Source: Fibrobacter sp. UBA4297 (lineage in GTDB: Bacteria > Fibrobacterota > Fibrobacteria > Fibrobacterales > Fibrobacteraceae). From it: a stretch of DNA of 64,000 nucleotides. The notes beneath the pieces are model-generated. The model did no database searches, was not told the DNA's origin, and saw nothing but the letters and a program-made list of their open reading frames with translations. Each line of letters starts with the position of its first letter. Position 1 is the stretch's first letter. This document shows positions 35,256 through 44,252 of this stretch, one piece after another. Position numbers and translations under genes: made by a program. The DNA is taken from the NCBI RefSeq assembly GCF_002394865.1, contig NZ_DGUZ01000014.1, positions 1-64,000 of the forward strand, read 5' to 3'.

Positions 35256-36650
35256 CTAGATGCGCGGGATGTTCTTGAGTTCGGCGCGGAGCATGATTAT
35301 GGCGATAACGGCCGTCACAAAGTCTGCGATGGGCTGCGCCATGAACACGCCACGGAGTCCGAAAAAGCGTGGCATAATCAGCAAAAACGGAATCAGCAAG
35401 ATGAGCTGACGGCAAGCGTTCAGGAACATAGAACGCCAGGCCTTACCCGTCCCCTGGAAAAAGTTACCCGACACCATTCCTAGCGGCACAAACGGCATCA
35501 TGCAAATGAACGTGCGGAGCGCCTTGCACGTGAGCTGTTGCATATTCTGGTCGTTCGGGACAAACGGCTTCACAAAGGCAAGCGTATTCGTCATCACGAG
35601 TAGCCATGCAATCACGATGAACGCCGTTGCATAAAGCATGGTGAACTTGAGCGCGTCACGGACACGGTTGTTGTACTTGGCACCGTAATTGTACCCGATA
35701 ATCGGTTGAGAGCCCGTCACAAAGCCCATGAGTGGCAAAACAATCATGGAGACGATACTCATCAGGATTCCGAATGCGGCAATAGCCTGGTCGCCACCGT
35801 CCATGCCGTTTACGACCGGCAAGTCACGAGTGCCATACGCCGTGAGGCTGCGTGCAAGAATGGCATTCAGGAGGCTGTTGCTAATCTGCATAATGCTCGG
35901 CGGGAGCCCAAGAATAAAGATTTTGCGCACGTACGGGAGGCGGAGCTTCATGTAACGGCGGTTGACCTTGATAGGCGTCGTCTTTTTCACGAAGAACTGC
36001 ATCACGGCAAGGCCGCCGATGAACTGGCTCAAGACAGTCGCCCAGGCGGCACCTTCAATGCCCCAGTTGAACTTCATGATGAAAAGCCAGTCTAGAATCA
36101 CGTTACTGCCGGCGCCAATCATCACGCGGGTCATGGCCGTTTTCGGGTGGCCCATGCTGCGGATAAAGTGGTTCATGCCGGGGACAATCGTCTGGAAAAT
36201 CGCACCGCACAAGATAATGCGCATGTAGCTAGACGCCACAGGCAAAAGCTGGTCGCTTGCGCCAAAGAGCTTGAGGAGCGGTTCCATGAAAATCTGGCCG
36301 AGCGTAAAGGAACTCACCGCCATCATGATGAGCAACACAAAGGAGTTGTTGAGGATGATGGCCGCCTGCTGGTACTTGCGTTCGCCGAGGCGGATGGCAA
36401 AAAGCGTGTTGCCGCCCACGCCAATCATCATGGACATCGCCATAATGAAAAGGGCTATCGGGAAGCAGATGGTGATGCCGCCGATACCAAGGCTACCGAC
36501 GCCCTGACCCACGAAATAGCGGTCCACGATGTTGTAGAGCGCTTCAACCAGCATGCTGATGATGGCAGGGACCGAAAACTGCATGACAATCTTCGGGATA
36601 CTCGCCGTCCCCATCGCGTTAAGTTTTTTATTGTTTATTACATCTTCCAT
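35256..36650 (-). CDS. MATE-family multidrug/sodium antiporter
   Basis: About 464 residues from ATG at 36650, preceded by GGGTG. Twelve hydrophobic segments are expected; the start (MGTASIPKIVMQFSVPAIISMLVEALYNIVDRYFVGQGVG) is diagnostic for MatE. A second MatE half begins near KIFILGLPPSIMQISNSLLNAILARSL. Cation-coupled export of drugs or metabolites at the inner membrane; substrate unknown. Its stop codon abuts a REP-like hairpin. Confidence 0.92.
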   Translation of the reverse strand: MEDVINNKKLNAMGTASIPKIVMQFSVPAIISMLVEALYNIVDRYFVGQGVGSLGIGGITICFPIALFIMAMSMMIGVGGNTLFAIRLGERKYQQAAIILNNSFVLLIMMAVSSFTLGQIFMEPLLKLFGASDQLLPVASSYMRIILCGAIFQTIVPGMNHFIRSMGHPKTAMTRVMIGAGSNVILDWLFIMKFNWGIEGAAWATVLSQFIGGLAVMQFFVKKTTPIKVNRRYMKLRLPYVRKIFILGLPPSIMQISNSLLNAILARSLTAYGTRDLPVVNGMDGGDQAIAAFGILMSIVSMIVLPLMGFVTGSQPIIGYNYGAKYNNRVRDALKFTMLYATAFIVIAWLLVMTNTLAFVKPFVPNDQNMQQLTCKALRTFICMMPFVPLGMVSGNFFQGTGKAWRSMFLNACRQLILLIPFLLIMPRFFGLRGVFMAQPIADFVTAVIAIIMLRAELKNIPRI

Positions 36651-36824
36651 AAACACACCCGTGAGGCCCGCAAGACGCAAATGGTTGGACTAGATGCGCG
36701 GAGCCGCTCAAAATAACCGCAAAATGCGGAAAACTTCGTAAAAACCTCAATTTTCGGGCGCAAAGATAGAAAATTTGGGGGCAATTGCCAAGTTTTTAAT
36801 TTGAATATTAAAACACCTCTTAGC

Positions 36825-36894
36825 TGTCATGCCCGCCAATGAGCGGGCACCTCCATTCCTCTAAAGGAGATTCCCGGTCAAGCCGGGAATGACA
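36825..36894. repeat. REP-like hairpins, two copies
   Basis: TGTCATGCCCGCC...GAGCGGGCA followed by GGAGATTCCCGG...CCGGGAATGACA: two opposite arms of the dispersed family between the MATE and NAT-like genes. Confidence 0.8.
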
Positions 36895-36908
36895 AGGTCA
36901 GCAAAAGC

Positions 36909-37817
36909 CTAGTGCTTTTTCTCAAGAATCTGGAGGGCCTGCTCGATGATGGAAGGCGAAAGCTTGAAGATATCGCTGAGGGTCTGCACGCGGTCGGCGG
37001 GCTCAATGCGCTTCATTTGCGAGCCTGTGCTGCTACGAACGACGAGGTTTCCCTTCTGGTAGTAATACTGGATGCCTTTTTCGCGGTCAAGGCGGTTCAG
37101 CACGGGGTAAGTCATCATTTCGCGATAAAAGCTTTCGTTCCAGTGGTGCTTGAATTCTTCGACAGAGACGCCTTCGACGGGGTACTCGAAGCGGAGCTTC
37201 ATTGGCGCGCCTGCGCCACCTGTCCAGAGTTCCATCGATTCGAGCGTCGGGCGTACGAGACGCACGCAGTTCGGAGAAAGCGGGAAAAACGCTTCGCCAG
37301 TGCCAATCGGCTGCGGGAGCGGCATCTGAAGCGGGTCAAAAATCAAGTAACCCGGGTCAAGAAGGTAGGAATTAGACGAGAGAACCGACCCCGGCACGGA
37401 GGCCGGGGAGACAGACCGGGAAAAAAGGTTGCTTTTGTCATCCTGGAGGGAGTGTAACGACCGATAGGATCCATTATGGGCTCTATCGGCACTATGTGCC
37501 TCCAGAGTGACATTAGAATCGGGGTCCGGCAAGATGAGGGCGCAGTGGATGTTGCGCTCTTTGCGTTTGTGGCCCATCACAAGGTGCGGCTTGAAACCCA
37601 TATCCGTGAGCGCCTGGTACAGGTGCCACGTCATGCTGAAGCAGGTGCCGCCGCCCATCCAGGAGTCGATATCGTTCTGATCGCTATCGTCAAGCTTGCG
37701 GGCGCCGGTGGCGCTCCCCGTCTGTTCCAGACGGATGATTTTCGTCAAGTTCTCGTAGGTGATGTTCGAAACTTGATTGCAGAGGTCGACGACCTTTTTG
37801 AAATTTTCTGGGGACAT
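36909..37817 (-). CDS. Arylamine N-acetyltransferase-like protein with repeat-encoded insert
   Basis: 302 residues. A Cys-His-Asp triad can be placed: GGGTCFSM (Cys59), NIHCALIL (His91), SYLLDPGYL (Asp154), the NAT/transglutaminase order. Residues about 101-149, between His and Asp, are Ser-rich and encoded by inserted repeat sequence (37388-37512), where the family has only a short strand. NATs move acetyl or other acyl groups from CoA; overall match is weak and the substrate unknown. Follows the AdoHcyase-like gene by 50 bp on the same strand, so probably one unit. Confidence 0.6.
   Translation of the reverse strand: MSPENFKKVVDLCNQVSNITYENLTKIIRLEQTGSATGARKLDDSDQNDIDSWMGGGTCFSMTWHLYQALTDMGFKPHLVMGHKRKERNIHCALILPDPDSNVTLEAHSADRAHNGSYRSLHSLQDDKSNLFSRSVSPASVPGSVLSSNSYLLDPGYLIFDPLQMPLPQPIGTGEAFFPLSPNCVRLVRPTLESMELWTGGAGAPMKLRFEYPVEGVSVEEFKHHWNESFYREMMTYPVLNRLDREKGIQYYYQKGNLVVRSSTGSQMKRIEPADRVQTLSDIFKLSPSIIEQALQILEKKH
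37436..37512. repeat. TGTCAYCCTG palindromic element inside NAT-like gene
   Basis: TGTCATCCTGGAGG (37436-37449) and CCTCCAGAGTGACA (37499-37512) match as inverted repeats at 12 of 14 positions; 77 bp in all, read through in frame. A CCCCGG-type REP hairpin (37389-37408) sits beside it. Confidence 0.7.
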
Positions 37818-37867
37818 ATTTTCAGGTATGGGCTATGATGTCGCGTCAAGGCGCTCAGAAGGTTTAC

Positions 37868-39079
37868 TTATTCAATCTCCGATGGCGAAAAGCCGAGCAT
37901 TCCGCAGATTTCAGGACCGATAACGCCATTTTGGATAGCGATGGTGAGCAAGCGCTGCTCAATTTCTTGCGGCGGAAAGCGAAGTCCGGCGGAATTTTCA
38001 GCAGAAGCAGCATCGGAAGAGTTTTCAAGAGTCGCGGCTTCTTGAACCAAGCGTTCGGCAAGGGCGGCATGGAGCGCGAGCGACGTATCGATGTACTTTA
38101 AGTGCGTAGGCTCCTCAAGAATGAAGTTCAGCGGGCCTTTATCGTTGAGCACTTTTTCAGCAGGAACAGCTTCGCCATATTCATCTTCGACCCCCATATT
38201 GGCAAGATTTGCCTGGGTCGAGAGAAGTGCTTCCGTCAATTCCGGGGCAGCAAGGGCATTTTTGACACCCGTCGCCGTCACCACAAAATCGGAATTTTCA
38301 ATCAAGGAGGCGACAGTTGCATAGTCATGGCAATCCACGACAGCCACGTCATTTTGCTCAAGGACGGCAGAAAAATCGCCTGCGGGCATTGTTTCAGGAG
38401 CCGCGGAATGTTCAGCATTTTCGGAATTCGCTGTTTGAGACTGCCCGCGTTTCAAGTCCGTCACAACGGTCACATTGCAGCCTCGGCGCACGCCCTGGAG
38501 CGCAATTCCCGAACCGACTTTGCCACTACCAAAAACCAATAACTTCTTGCCTTCGAAATCGCCACCAAAGCCCAGCTTTTCGAGAGCGCGGAAATAGCCA
38601 TCGCCCGTGCCCAAGGAGGTTTCAATTCGCTTGACGATACCGCTATCGGCAACGTAAACCGGTTTTTCGGCATTTTTATAATAGTGTACACCCGAACGCG
38701 TGAGTTCCACAAAGCCAATTTTCGGATGAAGCACCGCAAAAGGCCCCGCACAGTCGAGCACCAAGTCCACAAATTCGCCACGGGATTCGGCTTCGAGCAT
38801 TTCGGCAGGCGTCACAACGGGAATGCCCCAATCCTTCAAAAAATCGACAACATCAGGGTCGTTCATTCCCGAAAAACCCACGAGAAGGTCGGCACCGCCC
38901 GCCAAAAGAGCTCGATATTCGGTCATCGTATTGCGGTAAATCGGAGTCGCCACCAGCACGCGTAAGCCATCGAACGGGTGGGTATGCGTCCATTCGCTTT
39001 CGAGCGCCGCAAGTGCGGGGTATTCATTCTTTTCGTAAACTTCGTCTAGGACGGAAGAGAGAATCGACTGTAAATCCAT
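37868..39079 (-). CDS. S-adenosylhomocysteine hydrolase-like NAD-binding protein
   Basis: 403 residues. A central Rossmann motif KKLLVFGSGKVGSGIALQGVRRGCNVTVVT and the flanking VLDCAGPFAVLHPKIGFVELTRSG fit the NAD-binding family related to adenosylhomocysteinase. The canonical enzyme's C-terminal HYRY end and its length (430-470) are not matched, and a low-complexity Ala/Ser/Glu segment appears near 235-260 and 365-380. A dehydrogenase-like role on another substrate is possible. Paired with the NAT-like gene downstream. Confidence 0.6.
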   Translation of the reverse strand: MDLQSILSSVLDEVYEKNEYPALAALESEWTHTHPFDGLRVLVATPIYRNTMTEYRALLAGGADLLVGFSGMNDPDVVDFLKDWGIPVVTPAEMLEAESRGEFVDLVLDCAGPFAVLHPKIGFVELTRSGVHYYKNAEKPVYVADSGIVKRIETSLGTGDGYFRALEKLGFGGDFEGKKLLVFGSGKVGSGIALQGVRRGCNVTVVTDLKRGQSQTANSENAEHSAAPETMPAGDFSAVLEQNDVAVVDCHDYATVASLIENSDFVVTATGVKNALAAPELTEALLSTQANLANMGVEDEYGEAVPAEKVLNDKGPLNFILEEPTHLKYIDTSLALHAALAERLVQEAATLENSSDAASAENSAGLRFPPQEIEQRLLTIAIQNGVIGPEICGMLGFSPSEIE

Positions 39080-39111
39080 GAGGTGAAATGTAGAATATTA
39101 GAACTTAGTCG

Positions 39112-39219
39112 GTTGATGTAGGCTAGTAAATGCTTGTTGGTAGAAGTTAGCTAGCTGATGCAGGCTGGTAGATGTTTGTTGGTAGAAGTTAGCGAGTTGA
39201 TGCGGGCTGGTAGATGTTT
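39112..39219. repeat. 42-bp tandem repeat, 2.6 copies
   Basis: Units start at 39112, 39154 and 39196 with GTTGATG or GCTGATG and share GGTAGAAGTTAGC; units differ at about five positions. Located between the start of the AdoHcyase-like gene and the end of the GIY-YIG gene. Confidence 0.85.
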
Positions 39220-39224
39220 AGTTA

Positions 39225-39560
39225 TTAGGATTTAGGTGTTGAGACTGTCATGCCTGCCTCCGAGCAGGCATCTCCTATTTCGCCAAACAAGTCTTTCCAC
39301 TGCGGATTAAAATTTTCAATCAATTCAATCTTCCATTTACGTTTCCAACGCTTTAGTCTTTCTTCTCGCTTTATAGCATCTGCAATATTGAAGAAAAGCT
39401 CATAGTAAACAAGGCGGTCGGCATTATACTTTTCAGAGAAGCCTTCATTCAGCTTCATTTTATGTTCAAGTGTTTTTCTATACAAATTATTTGTTACACC
39501 TGTATAAAAGACGGTCTTGTATTTATTCGTCAATATGTAAACGTAATAGTTGTCGTTCAT
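39225..39560 (-). CDS. GIY-YIG nuclease-family protein
   Basis: 111 residues; ATG at 39560 follows AGGAG. YYVYILTNKYKTVFYTGVTNNLYRKTLEH covers the GIY-YIG segment (here YVY...YTG) with Arg, and KREERLKRWKRKWKIELIENFNPQW the conserved end. This short subgroup (UPF0213-like) has unproven cellular roles. The last ~15 residues (DACSEAGMTVSTPKS) are encoded by a REP-like hairpin at 39247-39272, meaning the original stop has been replaced by repeat sequence. A second, broken family member is at 28464-28625. Confidence 0.85.
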   Translation of the reverse strand: MNDNYYVYILTNKYKTVFYTGVTNNLYRKTLEHKMKLNEGFSEKYNADRLVYYELFFNIADAIKREERLKRWKRKWKIELIENFNPQWKDLFGEIGDACSEAGMTVSTPKS

Positions 39561-39640
39561 TGTTTCTCCTAATGTCTACTTATTTAACACGCTTTTTTCA
39601 GAGATATTGATCAAGATTTATTGATAAATAAATGTTACAA

Positions 39641-39780
39641 GAAGGAGATTCCCCATCAAGTGGGGAATGACAGTGCAGAATTCGGAACAAGAGGAGATCC
39701 CCCATCAAGTGGGGAATGACAGCGTGAGGGGGATTCCCCATCAAGTGGGGAATGACAGTGTCAGTGGCAGGGAATGACAA
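39641..39780. repeat. REP-like cluster, three near-identical hairpins
   Basis: Three copies of GGAGATTCCCCATCAAGTGG / GGGAATGACAG (39644, 39691, 39730), the first two 47 bp apart, plus a half copy (GGGAATGACA) at the end, fill the gap between the GIY-YIG and deacetylase genes. The rest of the 324-bp gap to 39884 is AT-rich. Confidence 0.9.
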
Positions 39781-39884
39781 TGCGTACTGTTGCACTACTA
39801 TACAACAAAAAGAAATTTAACATGGGACGGTTCTTTATATATGGGGGTAAATTATTTTTGCGTAATATTAACAAGGTGTGGATA

Positions 39885-41222
39885 ATGAACTACAAAAAAA
39901 TTTCTATTGCCTCTGTCGCAGTTGGAATGTTTGCCGCAGGCGCTGCTTTCGCTCAGAATGCAGAAATTGCCACCTGGTCGGGTTTCCGCAAGGCGGCGGT
40001 TTCCTTCACTTTTGACGATGGCCCGCAAAGCGATGTCGATATCGCCTTGCCCATGTTCGACAAGTACGGCTATAAGGCGACCTTCAATATCGTCACCAAT
40101 TGGGCTAACGGTGGTAACAGTGGAATGCTCAACTGGGATGGAGTGAAAAAATTAGCCTCCTCTGGTCACGAAATTGCAAGCCATAGCGACAGCCACCCCC
40201 AAAACGGCGCTATGCCATCTAGCGAGATCGCTTCGTCCAAGGGAACGCTCAACCAAAAGGTTCAACAGAAATACGGTGTCATCACTCTCGCTTACCCGAA
40301 CTGCAATACTCCCGGTGACGCCCAAGTTTTGAAGAACTATGTTGTCGGACGAATTTGCAACGCAAGTTGGAGCGGCGGATCCGACATTATGGGCAAGGAC
40401 GGTCCAAATAACTGGGCTGCAGTTGCCGCCATGATGACGGGCAATCAGGGCACCAGCGACTTCAAGGGCAATATGGATAAGGCTGTTAATCAAGGCGGTT
40501 GGGTTGCATTCTTGACGCATGGATTTACAACGGGATCAAATGGCTTTGCGAATTACTCTCCGACCGATGCGAAAGGAATGGAAAGCTCCCTCCAGTATGC
40601 TCAGCAGAAAGATAAGGACATTTGGGTTGCTCCGATGGGCTACGTCGCCATGTACATCAAGGAACGCAAGGCCTCTAAAATCGAACCGCAGGACGGTGGG
40701 GCTGCAAACACGATGGCTTTTGAACTCAAGCACAGCATCGCAGACAACATTTCCAAGTACGATTATCCGCTTTCTATTCGCGTAAAGAGCGACTGGAAGA
40801 AGGTCGAAGTCACGCAGGACGGCGCAAAGCTCGAATCCAAGGTCGACGGCGGTTACATTTACTTTGATGCAGTCCCGAACGCAGGCAAGATTGTCGTGAA
40901 GAACGCCGACGCAGCCCCGGAATCTTCTAGCAGCGCAGAACCGCCGCAGTCCAGTTCTAGCGAAGTCGCCGGATCTTCGAGCAGCACAACAGCGCTCCCA
41001 ACGCAAGCATTTGACGGTCGCCACCTCGCCGCCTACGTAGACGCAAGTGGATACATCGTCGTTCAGGGTGCACAAGGCATGAACATCACCGTGTTCAACA
41101 GCCTTGGTAACGTTGTCCGCACAACCAAAGGCCTCGGCTTCGAACAGAAAGTTTACACCGGCGCCAAGGGTGTATACGTGGTAAAAATCGGCAATAAAGC
41201 CTGGTCTTTGAAGATCAAGTAG
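39885..41222 (+). CDS. CE4 polysaccharide deacetylase, secreted, with poly-Ser linker
   Basis: About 445 residues from ATG at 39885, six bases after AAGGTG; the frame is open upstream to 39774. Signal peptide ends near AAFAQ. NodB domain: FTFDDGP (about 39-45, catalytic base and metal Asp), HSDSH (about 99-103, metal His pair), AYPN and FLTHGF. Then a small beta domain, an SSSS linker (about 346-365) and a C-terminal module (NVVRTTKGL...GVYVVKIGNKAWSLKIK) like a sorting/secretion tail. CE4 enzymes remove acetyl groups from xylan, chitin or peptidoglycan; the secreted modular layout favours xylan. Confidence 0.9.
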   Translation: MNYKKISIASVAVGMFAAGAAFAQNAEIATWSGFRKAAVSFTFDDGPQSDVDIALPMFDKYGYKATFNIVTNWANGGNSGMLNWDGVKKLASSGHEIASHSDSHPQNGAMPSSEIASSKGTLNQKVQQKYGVITLAYPNCNTPGDAQVLKNYVVGRICNASWSGGSDIMGKDGPNNWAAVAAMMTGNQGTSDFKGNMDKAVNQGGWVAFLTHGFTTGSNGFANYSPTDAKGMESSLQYAQQKDKDIWVAPMGYVAMYIKERKASKIEPQDGGAANTMAFELKHSIADNISKYDYPLSIRVKSDWKKVEVTQDGAKLESKVDGGYIYFDAVPNAGKIVVKNADAAPESSSSAEPPQSSSSEVAGSSSSTTALPTQAFDGRHLAAYVDASGYIVVQGAQGMNITVFNSLGNVVRTTKGLGFEQKVYTGAKGVYVVKIGNKAWSLKIK

Positions 41223-41248
41223 TTCTAAAAAAGTTTGTGGTTTAGGGA

Positions 41249-41278
41249 AAGCCCGCTCCGATTGGAGCGGGCTTCTTG
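41249..41278 (+). terminator. Terminator of deacetylase gene
   Basis: AAGCCCGCTCC (41249-41259) and GGAGCGGGCTT (41264-41274), loop GATT, followed by CTTGTT. Confidence 0.8.
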
Positions 41279-41297
41279 TTAAAGGTATTTATTTACA

Positions 41298-42101
41298 TTA
41301 GAATTCATAATAAGACAGTTCTTTGGGCGATACACAACTTTCGACAATATGCGTAGCATACTTTTTCCAATAGGGATCTTTATACGTCAGGACACCATCT
41401 ACTAGTTTGGGTGTAATTCTACAGCCTAAATCAGGATAAAATTTAGGATAATCCCCCAATTCGCCATTTTCAAGAGCACAATCCTGTCTAAACTGTTCCC
41501 TCATCGTAGAATCTGTGGATCTGAAATATTTAATAGCAGCAGAGTCCGGGACTCCATAAACATCTACGAATCTAAAGTATACATGATACCAATTATTCAA
41601 TCCGGTGCATGTCAATTCGAGAGACGAACCAGGTTCTACGTTTTTAAACCCATGTTCAAACAATAATCCTCCATGAACAAAGCCCTCTTCGTCCTTCATC
41701 ACCGCATAAGTCCGATAATTATCATCATACCCTCTAGCATTCTCATCAAAGATTATAGAACCATCTTTATTGAAGATTATTTGAACAATTCTGTCAAAAG
41801 ATTCATAAGCATTAACTGAATCTATTTGTTCAGCAGAATCTCCGGCCAGATAAGTATAAGCAATCGCCGTTTCTTTACGTACACTTCTAAGAGCTGCTAA
41901 AGCGCCTTCTCGATCAATTTTCCAACCTTGCAAAGAGCTACTTGAGCTCAACGAGCCCAACTCTACAGACGAACTAGAACGTTCAGCCATCGTATTAGCC
42001 TGTTCGTCAGCCCCCACCACTTTATCATCGGAGCAAGCGGTAAAGGCGCCCACCACGCTCATGGCAGCAAACGAAAGCGGAATGATTTTTTTGAAGTTCA
42101 T
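41298..42101 (-). CDS. Lipoprotein, paralogue B of TIGR02147-linked operon
   Basis: 267 residues; lipobox AFTAC (Cys23). The first ~47 residues are nearly identical to those of the preceding lipoprotein (KVVGADEQANTMAE, SSSSVE), then poly-Ser. The middle differs, but the end again matches: REQFRQDCALENG, then GC, then DPYWKKYATHIVESCV. Conserved Cys residues suggest disulfides. Function unknown; anchored in the envelope. Third gene of the operon, AAAGGA 7 bases before ATG. Confidence 0.75.
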   Translation of the reverse strand: MNFKKIIPLSFAAMSVVGAFTACSDDKVVGADEQANTMAERSSSSVELGSLSSSSSLQGWKIDREGALAALRSVRKETAIAYTYLAGDSAEQIDSVNAYESFDRIVQIIFNKDGSIIFDENARGYDDNYRTYAVMKDEEGFVHGGLLFEHGFKNVEPGSSLELTCTGLNNWYHVYFRFVDVYGVPDSAAIKYFRSTDSTMREQFRQDCALENGELGDYPKFYPDLGCRITPKLVDGVLTYKDPYWKKYATHIVESCVSPKELSYYEF

Positions 42102-42149
42102 AATCTTTTCCTTTATATAAAGTTTTTAAAGATATAACCTTTTATATAT

Positions 42150-43001
42150 TTAGTCGCCTAAACCAAACAATTCATCGAAATCTTCAGTTGTTACACAACT
42201 TTCAACAATAATCGTTGCATACTTTTTCCAATAAGGATCTCGATCAACACGCGTTGTATCGCCAGGAGATTTGAAAATACTGCAACCAATACCCGTAAAA
42301 GAAAAGGCAATGTCTCCATATTTTCCTGCACCAACACCTTCTTGCATAACGCCATTTTCCGCAGCACAATCTTGTCTAAATTGTTCAAGGGCAACAGAAT
42401 CTGTAGATTCAAAAAGCGACCATCTTTCTTCATCGCTAGCACTCATTTGATAATTAGAGGGAGAAATTATACCCGATGAAGAACAGCCAATATACTTATG
42501 AGCTCTACCTTCAGGAGGGTAAGCATGAACATAACGATGCAACGGACCATGAACTATACCATTTTCATCCACCATTGCATTCACATCATCCATCTTGTAA
42601 TACGATGTTTTGCCATCAAAATCTTCAAATTTTTTCCACTCTGCAGTATCAGCAATCGTCGCTTTATACGAATCATCATCAATTATGGATTGGATTGCTT
42701 TTTCAAATGTTTCATGCGCATTAATGGTATCTTCAATAACTTTTTCATTGGATACGATTACAGCCGCAGCAAGATTCGGTCTGTAAATAGCCTTTAATCT
42801 AGCAGCAATATCTATATCAGTATTAGAACCCGGTTCAATACTCGAGCTCGACGAGCCCGACTCTACAGACGAACTAGAAAGTTCTGCCATTGTGTTAGCT
42901 TGTTCGTCAGCCCCAACCACTTTATTATCGGAGCAAGCGGTAAAGGCCCCCATCACGCTCAACGCAGTGAACGAAAGCGGAATGATTTTTTTGATATTCA
43001 T
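42150..43001 (-). CDS. Lipoprotein, paralogue A of TIGR02147-linked operon
   Basis: 283 residues; lipobox AFTAC (Cys23), poly-Ser linker to about 60. Shares N-terminus and the C-terminal LEQFRQDCAAENG...DPYWKKYATIIVESCV with the next gene, with a diverged middle. Strong ribosome site (GGGAGGAAACCT before ATG). Starts 11 bases after the TIGR02147 stop, so clearly one transcript. No family recognised. Confidence 0.75.
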   Translation of the reverse strand: MNIKKIIPLSFTALSVMGAFTACSDNKVVGADEQANTMAELSSSSVESGSSSSSIEPGSNTDIDIAARLKAIYRPNLAAAVIVSNEKVIEDTINAHETFEKAIQSIIDDDSYKATIADTAEWKKFEDFDGKTSYYKMDDVNAMVDENGIVHGPLHRYVHAYPPEGRAHKYIGCSSSGIISPSNYQMSASDEERWSLFESTDSVALEQFRQDCAAENGVMQEGVGAGKYGDIAFSFTGIGCSIFKSPGDTTRVDRDPYWKKYATIIVESCVTTEDFDELFGLGD

Positions 43002-43012
43002 AGGTTTCCTCC

Positions 43013-43828
43013 CTACACTTTTTCCGTCAGCGGGAAAAGCTGTAAATTTAAACGATAAACTTGGTTGATCTTCTTGGATTCGCTAGCGATAGCAATAACT
43101 TGTTTGCGAAAACGGTCCACTTCTTCAGAGATGCGTATTACCGTAGCTTCGTCAACGCCAATCGTCACGCCCGAGATGTTGCGTTCACCCGGAGCAATTT
43201 TTTCGATGGCTTCGCGAGCAAGGTCAATCATCTGACCATTCATGGAGCGGAGCGCAAGCTTAAGCGCATCGCCCGAACCAGTAATGACTTTGTCTGTCTG
43301 TTCGTAGACGTTCTCGCCAATCGCCTTGAGAATGTTGAGCTTTACCAAGAGTTTTAACGAATCGCGGACTTGTTGCGCCGTAAACGTATGCTTAATCTTC
43401 TTGGCAAGTTCACCCGGGAGCGCCCCCGGCATCAGCGGAGCGAGTTCACGAACAACGGAATTCACCGCCGATTCGTAATAGTCAAACGCATCAGCATCCA
43501 ACACTCTAGCGCGCTGTTCGTTTGCAAGCCCCTTCATTTTGAGAAACGCCTCTTTTTTCTTGTCATCGTCCTTGGCATTCGTGAATTCGACCATGAGCCT
43601 GAAATACTCCTGTTCAAATTCATTCAGGCCCATCGCGGCAGCCACAAGCGGGACGCCCACACGGCTCAGCGAGCTCTTGCCATCACATACAAGTTTTAAG
43701 TATGATGGCGACGAGAATCCGGCGATCTTGGAAAATTCGCGCCATGAGAACGCAGAACTTCTTTTTCGCCAGTCAAAATAATCAAGCATGTACTTTCGGT
43801 AATCTTGATATTCTGTTATCGGTTTCAT
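43013..43828 (-). CDS. TIGR02147-family putative regulator heading lipoprotein operon
   Basis: 271 residues; AAGGAGGT before ATG at 43828. Same layout as 9127-9975: ITEYQDYRKYMLDYFDWRK, FSWREFSKIAGFSSPSYLKLVCDGKSSLS (helix-turn-helix-like), and the DUF4423-like end (LALRSMNGQMIDLAREAIEKI ... GVDEATVIRISEEVDRFRKQV). Followed at once by two lipoprotein genes. Cytoplasmic. A role in controlling its own operon is inferred only from linkage. Confidence 0.85.
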   Translation of the reverse strand: MKPITEYQDYRKYMLDYFDWRKRSSAFSWREFSKIAGFSSPSYLKLVCDGKSSLSRVGVPLVAAAMGLNEFEQEYFRLMVEFTNAKDDDKKKEAFLKMKGLANEQRARVLDADAFDYYESAVNSVVRELAPLMPGALPGELAKKIKHTFTAQQVRDSLKLLVKLNILKAIGENVYEQTDKVITGSGDALKLALRSMNGQMIDLAREAIEKIAPGERNISGVTIGVDEATVIRISEEVDRFRKQVIAIASESKKINQVYRLNLQLFPLTEKV

Positions 43829-44060
43829 GTTTTAACCTCCTTACAAACTCAAATATACGTCATTTATCAGTACCACGCAATAGGTAAAATGATACAAAAA
43901 TTTCGATTTTTCACAGAAATATGCAAATTTTGCAAATTTCAAAAATTTTTAAAATTTAATGAATCACTTATAATTACAGATGAATCACTGGCGGATGGCC
44001 ATAGTTTCTGGTTAGTGGCTATCAGTCAACTGTTTTTTGATAAAATCCTGATGTAATATG

Positions 44061-44230
44061 AGAAGGAGATTCCCCGTCAAGCGGGGAATGACAGTGTATA
44101 ACGAGAAGGAGGTGCCCGCTCAGTGGCGGGCATGACAGTGTATAACGAAAAGGAGGTGCCCGCTTACTTCGACTGCGCTCACTTCGATTAAACTCAGTGC
44201 AGGCAGCACAGGCTCTGGCGGGAATGACAA
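44061..44230. repeat. REP-like cluster, three tandem variants
   Basis: Three hairpins (GGAGATTCCCC/GGGGAATGACA; GGAGGTGCCCGC/GGCGGGCATGACA; GGAGGTGCCCGC...GGCGGGAATGACA) separated by the same linker CAGTGTATAACGA. The last is stretched by a CTTCGACTGCGCTCACTTCG insert. The remaining AT-rich part of the 43829-44252 gap must hold the TIGR02147 operon promoter. Confidence 0.9.
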
Positions 44231-44252
44231 TGCTTTTTCTAAATTTGAGGGT

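Noticed and set aside
39641..39780. Possible CRISPR array (three similar repeats)
   Set aside because: Repeats are hairpins whose spacing varies (47 and about 39 bp), with no unique spacer set, no leader and no cas genes; they belong to the dispersed REP-like family.
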